Positions 18,000 to 27,272 of a stretch of 64,000 bases of DNA are shown here, piece after piece; position 1 is the first letter of the stretch, and every line of letters begins with the position of its first letter. Made by a program: the position numbers and the translations under genes. This DNA is from Loktanella sp. PT4BL (GTDB lineage Bacteria > Pseudomonadota > Alphaproteobacteria > Rhodobacterales > Rhodobacteraceae): positions 732,430 to 796,429 of the forward strand of contig NZ_QJJL01000003.1 of assembly GCF_003201935.1 (NCBI RefSeq), in the 5' to 3' direction. The notes under the pieces are model-generated. The model did no database searches. It had not been told where the DNA came from and saw only the letters and a list, made by a program, of their open reading frames with translations.

Positions 18000-18580
18000 T
18001 GATCCACCAATTGTAGCGCGCTTTGCTTGAAGGTATTTTGGGTTTATTTTCGCGCTATGGCCAGAACATGCTGGCCGTCTATGAAGCGCGGCTCAATCAG
18101 GTTTGGTGCGCCAACATTGCCTGCCGGCCCCATCCGGCGCGGATTTTGTGTCTTGTGGCGATCATGACCTGGGACACACGCAAGGTGGCGGCTGTCGCAT
18201 CGTCGCGCTGAACGAAGCGATCCACAAGTTCGGCGCAGCAGATAGTGCTTGTCCGAACAGGCTGCGGCACTCAAACGTGCGTATCTGAATGGATGGCAAG
18301 GTCCGGTTCCTTGACAACCTGTTCGCCGCACGGCTCTGGTCGTCTCTGAAGTATGAATGCGTCTACCGGCATACCTAGGTCCCGGATCAGAGGCAAAAGC
18401 AGGTACCACAGTAAGTGGATGGTCTTCGACATCCACAATAACCCGTGCTCAGTCTTTGGCGGGCAGTCATCGTCCGTGGTCTAGAGGCAGTAAGACAACG
18501 CGGTTCCGATTGGCAGGTGCAAAGAGTAGCTCGGTTTACGTCAGATCCTGTCCTGCAAACGGGGCATAGCTCATACTGTG
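18000..18580 (+). pseudogene. Decayed IS3-family transposase (OrfB) remnant
   Basis: Translated pieces read as the C-terminal integrase half of an IS3-type OrfB: NQVWCANIA, LCLVAIMTWDTRKV, ALNEAIHKFG, MDGKVRFLDNLF, RLWSSLKYECVYRH and KWMVFDIHNNPCSVFGG. They are spread over several frames with internal stops and missing stretches, so the gene is long dead. It lies between GT8 copy 1 and the tRNA-Phe fragment, outside the bounded element. Confidence 0.78.
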
Positions 18581-18733
18581 TTACATATAGCGTCAATACA
18601 GCCCGTGGCTGCGTTGTGTTAGCACAGCAATTCAGCGTAAAAAGCACCAACACGCATAGAACATTGCGATCAGCTTGCGACTCAGAAAGTAAAAACCAAG
18701 CTATTAGTATTAGACGTTAGTCTTTGGTAGAAA

Positions 18734-18779
18734 TGGTGCCCAGGGGCGGAATCGAACCACCGACACGAGGATTTTCAAT
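18734..18779. repeat. attachment site: copy of the 3' end of tRNA-Phe
   Basis: A 46-base segment matches 43,294-43,339 (the 3' part of the intact tRNA-Phe gene, from CCA through the anticodon arm) with one mismatch at 18,742. Weaker matching continues outside to TTGGTA (18,724-18,729 against 43,284-43,289). This is the usual product of tyrosine-recombinase integration into a tRNA 3' end and marks the left limit of a 24.5-kb element. Confidence 0.85.
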
Positions 18780-18840
18780 GCAGGTGGCAGTAGATTTCTG
18801 TTCGATTACTGTGACTTAGCGTACGAAAGTTTTGGTGTGC

Positions 18841-18969
18841 GTAAAAGTGTGTTTTTGGTGATTTGACAGGGTAGGGCGGTAATTACTATGTTGAACACAG
18901 TAACCTGAAACACTGTGTTGGACAGAGTATTGGGGAACACATTCGCAAACACAATACTTGGTCGGTCGG
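18841..18969. repeat. Left-end cluster of AACAC-type palindromes
   Basis: The stretch holds AACACAG (18,894), a perfect AACACTGTGTT (18,909-18,919) and AACACA half sites, plus GTAAAAGTGTGTTTTTGGTG at 18,841-18,860, which resembles AAAAAGTGTGTGTTTGGTG near 43,209 at the right end. These could be arm sites for the element's recombinase. Confidence 0.6.
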
Positions 18970-19388
18970 TTGGGTGTAATCCTTTTCATGACGCTCAGGG
19001 ACCAAATTCAAAAGTTTGAATTTTTCAACCTTATGCATGGAAGTTGTGCAATGTATATGCATTGGGACGACAGATAGGGCTGATCTTGTGGCTGACTGCG
19101 AAAAACGGCCGATTTGAGGTGTTCTGGACAAGTATTGCCATTGCCTGCATGCCGCTAGGGTTGCGCGATTGAGGTAGAACAACCTTCTGGTAAGGACGCA
19201 GTCAACGCGTCAGATTGGCGAAATGTCTACCGAGTATATTTTGCAACACTGAAGATAATGACAGTTTTGAACACTTAACTTAACCTGCCTGTGAAGTCAT
19301 GTTGGTGTTTTATACATGAGGTCGTAGTCGTGAAATTGATCGCATCTTTAAATACAATTTGGTGAAGCCAGAAGAGAAAGCATCATTC
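18970..19388. other. Gap inside the left end of the element
   Basis: No gene is supported. It presumably holds the promoter for the glycan genes that follow; a T-rich and A-rich stretch near 19,010 (TTCAAAAGTTTGAA palindrome) is the only structure I noticed. Confidence 0.4.
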
Positions 19389-20534
19389 ATGCCCGTCACG
19401 TTTGTTTGCCTAAATCCGCATAAAAACAAAAGGCGATGGATGCAGATGATGCTTTCGGCAGCTGGTGTGGTGAAATTTATCAATGCAGTACCGCTTGGTT
19501 TTATCCATTACGCTGAAAGTGACACGCGGGCCGCATTGGCCTTGGCGACTGCAACGAAACAACCTCGTTCGGCGATTGCTCGTCGCGCAAAGCTGTGGCT
19601 GCTGAGGCGGCAATATGCAGGTAGTCGAGCCTACTTTGCTCGTGATCCAAATTTGGTTGCCGTCGCATGGAATGGTCTGAATGGCACTCGGCGTGTTTTT
19701 ATGGATGCCGCCAAAGATGCTGGCAACAAAACCTTGTTTTTTGAGTTAGCGCCATTTGCAAATCGCATCACGATTGACCCGCGCGGGGTTAATTTTGCCA
19801 ACTCGCTGCCTCGCGATCAGGCTCCCTACGTCACATGGGCTTCCAAACATGTCAAAGACCCAGAACATTGGCATAAATTGCGTGACACCATCACACAACG
19901 CAAGTCGCGCGCAGTTGCAGATAGGACAGATGCCAACCTGCCACTTACCGCCCCCTTTATCTTTGTGCCACTTCAAGTGCCTGGAGACAGCCAGCTACGC
20001 ATATATGGTGGGGCCTTTAAGACTGTAGAATTATTTGTAGATGCGATTCTAGAAGCGTCCGTACATTGCCCCAAAGGTTGGCATATACGGATCAAAGAAC
20101 ATCCTTCGGCGGCACCATTTGTTCGTGACGCCATTGACAAATCTGGGGTTAGCAATGTCGTTCTTGACAATACAACGGACACGTTTGAGCAAGTGAAAAA
20201 AGCAAAACTGATTTTGACGGTCAACTCCTCGGTCGGTTTGGAAGCGATGTTTTTTGACAAACCTGTCGCCGCATGTGGGGATTGCTTTTGGGCGATAGAT
20301 GGTATCGCGGCCAAAGCAACAACACTGAAAGACATTGAGCGCATCATGGCTGATCCTGAGTCAGTGACGTATGATACGGCGGCTCGGCATGCGTTTTTGA
20401 ACTATGTCGACAAGTGCTACTACCCTGAGTTATCTGCTCCTGCAAACGCGGCAATCATAGAGCGGATCAGTGGGCCTGATGACAATGGCTTCTGGGACGC
20501 GCAAACTGCTAGAAACGCCGATGATCTTGTTTAG
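19389..20534 (+). CDS. Capsule polysaccharide biosynthesis protein, KpsS/KpsC-like
   Basis: The 381-residue protein resembles the Capsule_synth family (KpsS/KpsC, retaining Kdo transferases that start capsule chains). Supporting segments are FIFVPLQVPGDSQLRIYGG, IRIKEHPSA, TVNSSVGLEAMFFDKPVAACG and a final dinucleotide-sugar-like domain. I prefer the ATG at 19,389, with GAAGAGAAAG upstream, over the TTG/GTG codons at 19,359-19,364. It heads a same-strand group of glycan genes running to 24.3 kb. Confidence 0.75.
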   Translation: MPVTFVCLNPHKNKRRWMQMMLSAAGVVKFINAVPLGFIHYAESDTRAALALATATKQPRSAIARRAKLWLLRRQYAGSRAYFARDPNLVAVAWNGLNGTRRVFMDAAKDAGNKTLFFELAPFANRITIDPRGVNFANSLPRDQAPYVTWASKHVKDPEHWHKLRDTITQRKSRAVADRTDANLPLTAPFIFVPLQVPGDSQLRIYGGAFKTVELFVDAILEASVHCPKGWHIRIKEHPSAAPFVRDAIDKSGVSNVVLDNTTDTFEQVKKAKLILTVNSSVGLEAMFFDKPVAACGDCFWAIDGIAAKATTLKDIERIMADPESVTYDTAARHAFLNYVDKCYYPELSAPANAAIIERISGPDDNGFWDAQTARNADDLV

Positions 20535-20542
20535 GCTATAGT

Positions 20543-21301
20543 GTGAATCTTATCTTTCAGCACCTGCGACAGACGGCGAACATTGGCGATTTTTCTTGTA
20601 GCCCGTTTGACTATTTTGACTGGGGAAGTGCCACAGTGAAAGATATGCGCGACCCTTCAGCGCCCTATGATGCCTGTGTATTTGGTGGCGGCAAAATCTT
20701 TGGTGGCCTGGCTGAGGCCAAAGGGGTCAACCGCGAGCGATCACCGTTGCACATCGCGTGGGGCGTGGGAACGCGTCAGACCTTTCCCTTTTCCCCCAAA
20801 TATCTGCGCGCAAGCAAACTGTGCAATCTGGTTGGAAGCCGTGATTGGGGCGATAGACGTTATGATTTCGCACCCTGCGCAAGCTGCATGTCGCCACTGT
20901 TTGATGAAAACATGACACCCGAGCACGATGTTGTCTTTTACTTGCATGGTGGGAAAACGGAAAAGCAAAACATTCGCATACCTAAAGGAATGCCACAAAA
21001 GGCCAATAACGTTGGTACCTTTGAGGATTCAATCCGATTTATTGCGAGCGGCAGGACTGTAATCTCGAATAGCTATCACGGCGTTTACTGGTCGCTGCTA
21101 CTGGGGCGCAAGACGATCTGTATCCCGTTTTCTAACAAATTTTTTGGGTATCGGATGTCACCCGCTTACGCGACTTCGAAAAACTGGTTGAGCAAGTTGG
21201 ATACTGGTATAGCACACGCCGACATGCTTGATGTCTGCAGGTCATCAACAATTAAATTCAAAGCAAAGGTGGACGCACTGTTGGCAGGTTTAGACAGATG
21301 A
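20543..21301 (+). CDS. Polysaccharide pyruvyltransferase-like protein
   Basis: The 252-residue protein has features of the polysaccharide pyruvyltransferase/ExoV group: an early glycine motif FGGGKIFGG (residues 47-55), HIAWGVGTR and the C-terminal SNSYHGVYWSLLLGRK followed by TICIPFSNKFFG. These are donor-site signatures of the family. GTG start 8 bases after the preceding stop, and next to a GT2 gene, so a glycan-decorating role is likely. The acceptor is unknown. Confidence 0.7.
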   Translation: MNLIFQHLRQTANIGDFSCSPFDYFDWGSATVKDMRDPSAPYDACVFGGGKIFGGLAEAKGVNRERSPLHIAWGVGTRQTFPFSPKYLRASKLCNLVGSRDWGDRRYDFAPCASCMSPLFDENMTPEHDVVFYLHGGKTEKQNIRIPKGMPQKANNVGTFEDSIRFIASGRTVISNSYHGVYWSLLLGRKTICIPFSNKFFGYRMSPAYATSKNWLSKLDTGIAHADMLDVCRSSTIKFKAKVDALLAGLDR

Positions 21302-21338
21302 TTTGTTACGATGCCCTGCACGTAAGGAGGCTTTGAAA

Positions 21339-22277
21339 ATGCGACATCGCCTCTCTATCATCATTCCCACCTACAACCGCCCGTCCATCTTGCCGCGCGC
21401 GGTGGCCTCTGCACTAGTAGCCTGCCCGGAAAGCGCCGAGATCATCGTTGTAGATGACCGTTCCAACACGGCCCAAACAGCACTGATTTCAATGTCTGGC
21501 GATCCGCGACTTAGAATTGTTGCAAATGATGGCGATAAAGGTGCCGCAGGCGCGCGTAATTTCGGCGTCAGTATCGCGCGGGGTGACATCATCCTTTTTC
21601 TCGATGATGACGATGAACTGATCCCCGACTACCCTGAACGGGTTTTGGCCGCAGCGGCACACAGCAAGGCCGATTTTGGTTTTTCCGCAGCGCTGTTGGT
21701 GGATCACCGGCTGAACACGGAACGAAGTAGCACCAAGGAGAAGAGTAAGGCGCTACAACAGGGTGTTCTCACTGCAAACGTCCCCTTGCAAGACAAGATG
21801 CCGGGACTAAGCCGCGGGGTCTGGATCCGCAAAGCCACATTTCAGGATGTCGGGGGCATTTGTCCCGCACAGATTGTCGATGAGGATGGCGATCTGTTTT
21901 GCCGGTTGTTCGGCTTTGGGCACACATGCTGGTTTGAAGCAGCGCCAGGTGTCCGAATCCACAAGGCCTATGAAACTGGCGGCCAACTTGTAACAACACT
22001 TTCCACGGGAACAGATTCGTTAGTAGAGGCCGAGTGTCGACTTCGTACCTATCAACGAAACCACCCCTATTTCCCGCAACGCTCTGCTGATCGCTGGTTT
22101 CTCATCCGTAGAATATTACGCCATGCCGCGTATAAGGGTGTGGACAATGTGGCCATCAGCCTTTTGGCGGACATCAAGCCGATCGACTGGCGCTTGCGAG
22201 GTTGGATTTTCTGGAAGCTCAAGAAGACTGCGGCAATCCGTCAATATAAACAAGAAAATAGATCACGCATGCAGTAG
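21339..22277 (+). CDS. GT2-family glycosyltransferase
   Basis: GT-A fold glycosyltransferase of 312 residues: LSIIIPTYNRPSILPRAV at the start, EIIVVDDRS, GAAGARNFGVSIARGDIILF and the metal motif FLDDDDE, followed by an acceptor region with VDEDGDLFCRLFGFGH. The ATG at 21,339 has a strong AAGGAGG eight bases upstream and is preferred over the TTG at 21,303. It follows the pyruvyltransferase-like gene closely, probably one operon. Confidence 0.88.
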   Translation: MRHRLSIIIPTYNRPSILPRAVASALVACPESAEIIVVDDRSNTAQTALISMSGDPRLRIVANDGDKGAAGARNFGVSIARGDIILFLDDDDELIPDYPERVLAAAAHSKADFGFSAALLVDHRLNTERSSTKEKSKALQQGVLTANVPLQDKMPGLSRGVWIRKATFQDVGGICPAQIVDEDGDLFCRLFGFGHTCWFEAAPGVRIHKAYETGGQLVTTLSTGTDSLVEAECRLRTYQRNHPYFPQRSADRWFLIRRILRHAAYKGVDNVAISLLADIKPIDWRLRGWIFWKLKKTAAIRQYKQENRSRMQ

Positions 22278-22425
22278 TTACATTAAACATGGGGGTTCAG
22301 GAGAGCTATGCGGCACTGCAGGTCAAGCGATCTCAGTCACTTTGCGCCCAGTACGCGAATTGGCATTAAAAATCACATTCATGCTAGTTAAGTATAAGAG
22401 ACAATAGCGATAACAGGAGCCTTCA

Positions 22426-23241
22426 ATGGGGCGCAGAAACATACTAAATCGCTTACTTAAGCCGCTTGGGTTCCAAGTCTACAAGTATAGCGAAAAACAC
22501 ATATATAACGACGTTCTAAAGATCACGACGGAATATAAGAAATATCTTGTGCGCCAAATTGGTGAAGCTACGAGGTATACAATTACAGAAGGCCCATTTA
22601 AGGGGCTGAAACTACCTAAATTTGGGTCATGGAGTGACCTTGATATTGCTTCAAAAATCGTTGGTGCTTATGAACTCGAACTGTTTCCAGCTATCGACGA
22701 TATAATCCAGCGACGTCCAAAGTTTGTTCTAAATGTAGGTGCTTCAGAAGGATATTATGCGATTGGCATGAAGAGAAGGCTTCCAGCTGCGCAATGCTAT
22801 ACCTATGATATTGATGAACGTTCCTTTGGGATTTTGGCAGAGTGTGCTCAAGCTAATAATGTAGAAGTGACACGACTAGACAGCTTTGATTACTATGATC
22901 CACTTAACACTGTAGATCCAACATGTCATGATCTTGGCTGCTTTATATTTGACTGTGAGGGATTTGAGCTAGAGATATTAAATTTTCCAAAAGTCGTATC
23001 ACAATCTTCCATTTTTCTAATAGAATTGCATGAACACATTAAGCCAGGAGTAACGGAGGCGCTTACAGATTTCCTCCGTGAGTCACATGAACTGAAAATT
23101 ATTCAACAAATTGATCATAGCTTTGGGCACTATCCCGAATTAGAAGAGTATGATCTTTGCCAGCGGGCAATTCTCTTAGATGAACAACGTGGTATGCCAA
23201 TGCAGTGGCTTTATGCAATTCCGCTCAAGGTGCTAATATGA
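22426..23241 (+). CDS. FkbM-like SAM-dependent methyltransferase
   Basis: The 271-residue protein has a Rossmann methyltransferase core: FVLNVGASEGYYAIGM (motif I), CYTYDIDERSFGIL and CFIFDCEGFELEIL, the pattern of FkbM-like sugar O-methyltransferases. Base composition is clearly AT-richer than the genes before it, which suggests a separate origin. Its stop overlaps the next GT8 start (ATGA), so the two are coupled. Confidence 0.72.
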   Translation: MGRRNILNRLLKPLGFQVYKYSEKHIYNDVLKITTEYKKYLVRQIGEATRYTITEGPFKGLKLPKFGSWSDLDIASKIVGAYELELFPAIDDIIQRRPKFVLNVGASEGYYAIGMKRRLPAAQCYTYDIDERSFGILAECAQANNVEVTRLDSFDYYDPLNTVDPTCHDLGCFIFDCEGFELEILNFPKVVSQSSIFLIELHEHIKPGVTEALTDFLRESHELKIIQQIDHSFGHYPELEEYDLCQRAILLDEQRGMPMQWLYAIPLKVLI

Positions 23242-24311
23242 AAGCGTTTTTCTTTGTGGTTGACGAAATTCTTGCTAACGTTGTGAGCGCACAAGCCTTG
23301 AATATCACCAAGCTCACTGGGTGTGATGTTCATATTTTCGTAGAACGGCGGGACAGGTATGCCGCTGTTTTGGAGCTATCCTCAGTTTCTTCCATAAAGT
23401 ATCACTACGACGTTCTTGGCGAAATGCTTCCACCCAATTTACCCGGGAGTAAAAAATGGCCAGCTATTGTCTATTTGCGAGTATTTGCTCCTTTCTTTTT
23501 GCAGAATTATGATCGAGTGATTTACCTAGATGCAGACGTTCATTGTCGCCATTTTGATGAAAGAATATGGTCTTTAGAGTTACCGAGCGGCTTGGCGGCG
23601 GTCCATGATTTAGTTGTTGCTAGATCGCAGCCGTTAGGCCTTACGATTAGCAGGAGAGAGTGGCTTGATAGTATCGGGGTTGCTAGCGACAGATACTTTA
23701 ACTCTGGCGTACTGGTGATTGACGTGAGGAAGTGGTGCCAGGAGAATTTCGCTGCAAAACTTACTGATTATTTTGAGAATTACGGGAGCAAAGTATTTAT
23801 GTATGACCAAGATTTTTTGAATTACATGTTCCAAGATAAATGGGTTGAGCTCAGTCCACAGTGGAACTTTCAAGCTGCACTATTTCATTTTGGATTTGAA
23901 GATTTTTTTAATCCTATTTTATATCACTATAGTCAAGATAGGAAGCCATGGTTTAAAGATAATAACTTTGAAGAGAATGGATATCGAATTTACAAATTTC
24001 TTTTTGAGCAAGCAAATTTGGATATTACCTCGCAGCATGAAGATCGTCGACATCCTAAACCTGATTTTTTAACTGTGATAAAATGGAAAGTCCGCCAATA
24101 CTTATCGAGAATTGGAATAACTTCTAGAAAAGAAAAAAGGCTCAGAAAGCGATGGGAAATCAGAAGGTGTGAGTATGAACATTTTTTTAGAGATTCTCTT
24201 TCTGCCAATTGTTTTTCTTTAGATACTCGAAGTGAATTTCAGACTGTAAAACCAAAGTTAACATTTACTGGCAGGAAACTCCTTGTGGAAGATTCGGCCA
24301 TTTCGATTTAA
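23238..24311 (+). CDS. GT8-family glycosyltransferase, divergent
   Basis: The 357-residue GT8-type protein has YDRVIYLDADVHC with the DxD, RYFNSGVLVIDVRKW, MYDQDFLNYMFQDKW and HYSQDRKPWF, all family landmarks. The C-terminal 90 residues are basic and unlike the two paralogues at 16.6 and 24.3 kb. I use the ATG at 23,238, which overlaps the previous stop, rather than 23,205. AT-rich like its partner gene. Confidence 0.85.
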   Translation: MKAFFFVVDEILANVVSAQALNITKLTGCDVHIFVERRDRYAAVLELSSVSSIKYHYDVLGEMLPPNLPGSKKWPAIVYLRVFAPFFLQNYDRVIYLDADVHCRHFDERIWSLELPSGLAAVHDLVVARSQPLGLTISRREWLDSIGVASDRYFNSGVLVIDVRKWCQENFAAKLTDYFENYGSKVFMYDQDFLNYMFQDKWVELSPQWNFQAALFHFGFEDFFNPILYHYSQDRKPWFKDNNFEENGYRIYKFLFEQANLDITSQHEDRRHPKPDFLTVIKWKVRQYLSRIGITSRKEKRLRKRWEIRRCEYEHFFRDSLSANCFSLDTRSEFQTVKPKLTFTGRKLLVEDSAISI

Positions 24312-24329
24312 TTCGCAGCGTTCTGGCGG

Positions 24330-25385
24330 TCACACATCGGGATCAACTGCACAATACGGATCGTCAAACCGCGTCATATACGGCATGAACCGGTTGAAGT
24401 CATACCACTGTTTGAGCAGTGATTTCTTATGAAACTTCGGTGCGGCAAAGATTGATTTTGGAACAGGCATCTGGGCTGCAGCCTCGGGGTAATGCTGCAG
24501 GAAAAAATCGCGGTAGGCATTGGGGTATTTGGGCGGAAACTCTCCGGTCAATGTGTTCCACGGTTTCATACGACCTGCAAAGTGAATAAGAAACGGATCG
24601 CACGCCTCAATCATATAGCTGAAGCGGCCCGAATACATCCAGTTCCAGACGACAGATAGCTCTGACCAGCGTCCACGAAATACAAGATTCAACACGGATT
24701 GATCATGCATGACCAAAGCGTCTGGGTGATCCGAAATGACTTTCAGTGCGCGGGACAACGTTTCGGTCCCTTCCCAGCGGGGAACGTCAATCAGCAATAC
24801 GCCGGCATTGAAGTAAGGGGCCGGTGTCATGCGCAGTTTCTTGAACTCGGGCATCAGCCTGCGCATTTTGTTGCGCTGGTGGCTTGTTCTGACGGCGGCG
24901 ATTGGATGCCCTGCAAGCAGTTCGACCTCCAGCAAGCGAGACAGATCACCACCGATCAGAAAAATATCTGCGTCAAGGTAGAGAATGCGATCGTAGTCAG
25001 CCGCGAATGCCGATGGTAGCAGCAACCGCAGGTATGATGCCGCGTTGATCCTTTCACTGACTGGCGCCTGCGCGATGGTGTCCTGTATCCTGATCTGGCA
25101 AAGCCTGACCGGCAACTGCGCCAATGACGCGGGCAACTCGATTTTATCCTCGCTGCATAGGCAAATATCAAAATCAGCGGTTGGATGTTTTTCAGCTATC
25201 TGTTGAATCAAGAAAGCAGCAAACTTTGAAAAATCGTGATCACAGCATAGAAAAACAGCTTTTCGAAACTTTGCAGGACGCGATGCAGTATAATTGACCA
25301 AGCCGTTGTCCTCAAAAGCTGATGATATGCAGAAATTGGAAAGATGAATACTTTTTGCAGATGAACCGATGAATTGGCATCTCAA
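24330..25385 (-). CDS. GT8-family glycosyltransferase (copy 2)
   Basis: The 351-residue protein is close to copy 1 over nearly its whole length; only the first 30 residues differ much. It keeps RILYLDADIF with the DxD, YFNAGVLLIDVPRW and LIHFAGRMKPWNT. Whereas copy 1 lies outside the tRNA-Phe-bounded element, copy 2 lies inside it, on the same strand. Upstream similarity extends past the start codon, so a segment of about 1.2 kb was duplicated. Confidence 0.87.
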   Translation of the reverse strand: MRCQFIGSSAKSIHLSNFCISSAFEDNGLVNYTASRPAKFRKAVFLCCDHDFSKFAAFLIQQIAEKHPTADFDICLCSEDKIELPASLAQLPVRLCQIRIQDTIAQAPVSERINAASYLRLLLPSAFAADYDRILYLDADIFLIGGDLSRLLEVELLAGHPIAAVRTSHQRNKMRRLMPEFKKLRMTPAPYFNAGVLLIDVPRWEGTETLSRALKVISDHPDALVMHDQSVLNLVFRGRWSELSVVWNWMYSGRFSYMIEACDPFLIHFAGRMKPWNTLTGEFPPKYPNAYRDFFLQHYPEAAAQMPVPKSIFAAPKFHKKSLLKQWYDFNRFMPYMTRFDDPYCAVDPDV

Positions 25386-25636
25386 TACATTGTGTTGTGC
25401 TCTGAATTGGTTTGCCGTGCTTCCAATGACGTGACGTTTTGTTCAACTCAGATATCCGGATTAAATAGCTATGCTCGGCGAGTACACCGCATCGGCAATG
25501 TCTAAACCATTTGTGCTATGCCTTCCAGCCCCTGTGTCAAGCGGAGCGAATTCACTTGAGATCGCCCAAACTGTCTGGTTGTGAACAAAGACGCACGTAG
25601 AGCGCTAACACTTGCTGATCGCTATGCGGGCGGGGC

Positions 25637-25882
25637 GTGGTCTGGGCACTGGACGCGGACACAGTTGCAGACAGCAACAGTCAATTCAGCTTTGCCCCAC
25701 GCCTGATCTGCGAACGGGTTGACGCTGGGGTTATGCGCCAAGACTGCGGTGGTGGTGCTGAAATAGGCTTGAACAGCCGTTCCGAGGATGGCCTGAGCAA
25801 TGTGGAATTCCGGGTGATCATGGACAGGGTCGGCGACACCACTCGCTCAAGTTTTGCGCTCAACCTCGAACACCAGTTTTAA
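25637..25882 (+). pseudogene. C-terminal fragment of an outer-membrane beta-barrel protein
   Basis: The 81-codon frame ends SSFALNLEHQF, with alternating aromatic/polar residues and a terminal Phe typical of outer-membrane barrels. A second frame upstream (LTLADRYAGGAWSGHW) looks like an earlier strand of the same protein, so a frameshift and a large 5' deletion are likely. A good terminator follows directly, which supports a once-real gene. Confidence 0.45.
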
Positions 25883-25905
25883 AACCCACTAACAAGAATC
25901 CAGAG

Positions 25906-25929
25906 GGGCGGCCTTCAGGTCGCCCTTTT
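25906..25929 (+). terminator. Rho-independent terminator after the barrel fragment
   Basis: GGGCGGCC (25,906-25,913), loop TTCA, then GGTCGCCC (25,918-25,925) and TTTT on the plus strand. Confidence 0.75.
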
Positions 25930-26348
25930 CAGTTCAAAATTTTCATTTTGGCTGCTGCAAGTGCGCGGATGAACGGAAGTGCGCCATAACGCCAATCCTC
26001 TTCGAATAGGCGAATATCACTGTTTTGGGGCTCACTATCTGCTTTAGGTTTTTCTGCACCTTCAAAGCCCAAATAGGCGAACTCCGGTGGCGTGAGCTTG
26101 GTTCGCGCAAACACAGCAAGGTTTTTCGGTTGCCAAGTCATCGTTGCGAATATCTGCTCGCGCTGTTTCCCATTGTCGGTTTCCCAAACAGCCCATAGCC
26201 TCATGTCTGCAAACGTTGTGTGGGTGAAGCGAACGTCCACATCGTTACGCTGCCGAAAATGCTCATCCACGCTTTCAAAAAAGCCTCGCGCAGCCAGCGG
26301 GGCAGCCTCGATACGCTCAAAAAACTTTACTCGTGCTGACTGATCCAT
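25929..26348 (-). CDS. Hypothetical protein
   Basis: I do not recognise this 139-residue protein. It is soluble-looking, with an N-terminal helix (ARVKFFERIEAAP), an aromatic middle (DMRLWAVWE, IFATMTWQP) and WRYGALPFIRALAAAK at the end. GGGAGAT lies 7 bases before the ATG. The pattern fits a small DNA-ends or DUF-type domain, but I cannot assign a family. Confidence 0.6.
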   Translation of the reverse strand: MDQSARVKFFERIEAAPLAARGFFESVDEHFRQRNDVDVRFTHTTFADMRLWAVWETDNGKQREQIFATMTWQPKNLAVFARTKLTPPEFAYLGFEGAEKPKADSEPQNSDIRLFEEDWRYGALPFIRALAAAKMKILN

Positions 26349-26564
26349 GTGCTATCTCCCTGCTTCGAAAGCAGATTAGGTCATTTTCGCTATGCCTGCC
26401 AGTCTTTAGGTCAACTGGTAAGAGGGATGCCAAGTCTCAGCATGAAGCGTGAACAATTGAGTCAAAATGCAGCGTACAGCTTCAACAGGTGTTGCTCGCT
26501 ACATGGGCCAGCGCACACCACCAACCGACGCAAGCACGGCCCGCACAGCTTGTTTGTGACGCCA

Positions 26565-26741
26565 TCAACTCAACTCGTCAGACTTGGGTTCGTTGAATGG
26601 CTTGGGTTTGGCACGCTTTTTGGGCTTCGGGCGTGGCTTGGGTTTTGTGGGCCCTGGTATGGGCAACTGTTTTGGCTTGGGATGCCGCTTACACCAAGCT
26701 TCGCCCACGATCTCGCTCACCAGCACAGTGCAGACCTGCAC
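26565..26741 (-). CDS. Small Pro/Lys-rich protein
   Basis: A 58-codon frame from GTG 26,741 reads VQVCTVLVSEIVGEAWCK and then a long basic proline tail with PKPKQLPIPGPTKPKPRPKP. The amino-acid bias is strong and not that of a random reverse frame. No convincing ribosome site precedes the GTG and the hairpin repeat at 26,744-26,766 lies directly upstream. It may be a DNA- or RNA-binding tail. Moderate to low confidence as a gene. Confidence 0.4.
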   Translation of the reverse strand: MQVCTVLVSEIVGEAWCKRHPKPKQLPIPGPTKPKPRPKPKKRAKPKPFNEPKSDELS

Positions 26742-26743
26742 TG

Positions 26744-26785
26744 ATGGGGTGATGCAAAATCACCAGGCTGATTTGATAAGTACTT
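26744..26785. repeat. Conserved hairpin element, copy 1
   Basis: GGTGAT (26,748-26,753), loop GCAAA, ATCACC (26,759-26,764), then AAGTACTT at 26,778-26,785. The first 23 bases are identical to 31,218-31,240, and AAGTACTT recurs at the same distance at 31,252-31,259. Each copy lies downstream of one of two paralogous small genes. Confidence 0.65.
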
Positions 26786-26844
26786 CCCTGCCAAAAACTG
26801 CGCACCCAGATTTTCTCGGGGCAGGACCCATTTCGGACAGGACA

Positions 26845-27171
26845 TCACGCAGACATCCTTTCCGGCGCACGCCATACTGCTTCCGCATGTTCAGCTATGG
26901 CTTGGTCACAGAGCAGCTTCAGCCGATCAAACTGCTCTGCCAAACGGCCGTGCTCCCTATCGCCACTTGATCGCAGACGATCTGCGTAATGGCCCAACTT
27001 ATGAGAGCAGATAGCAAGTGTTTCAACGCTCGGTCCCGTGCCGTGATTGCGCAGCGTTCGGATATAGCCTTCACTGCGCCCCAGCCATGCCCGACAAAAC
27101 TCTGGCGTGTTTTGCGCAGCCCCACACGCAAGCAGCTCATCTCTCAAGTGTTCCAACAGTTTCACGCTCAT
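26845..27171 (-). CDS. Small mobile-element protein, paralogue of the gene at 31,317-31,643
   Basis: The 108-residue protein is of unknown function: MSVKLLEHLRDELLACGAAQ, PEFCRAWLGRSEGYIRTL and a helical end with LCDQAIAEHAEAVWRAPERM. The middle (FCRAWLGRSEGYIRTLRNHG) resembles a short helix-turn-helix, and its length suits a DNA-binding regulator. The paralogue shares order and ends (LCEQALEQQARAQWMTPKRM). AGGAGG precedes the ATG at 27,171. Confidence 0.65.
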   Translation of the reverse strand: MSVKLLEHLRDELLACGAAQNTPEFCRAWLGRSEGYIRTLRNHGTGPSVETLAICSHKLGHYADRLRSSGDREHGRLAEQFDRLKLLCDQAIAEHAEAVWRAPERMSA

Positions 27172-27272
27172 ACCACCTCCTAAAAATCTCATGTTCACAG
27201 ATATTTATCCGATTTTCTGTTGCTCATTGATGTGTCGTGACCGTAACGTTCAAGTACGTGCAGGAGAGCAAA

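Noticed and set aside
18734..18779. A second tRNA-Phe gene
   Set aside because: Only the 3' part is present; the sequence past the anticodon arm does not fold into the D arm and acceptor.
26584..26970. Plus-strand Gly/Leu-rich frame
   Set aside because: It is the complement of the Lys/Pro-rich reverse frame and of the paralogous 108-residue gene.
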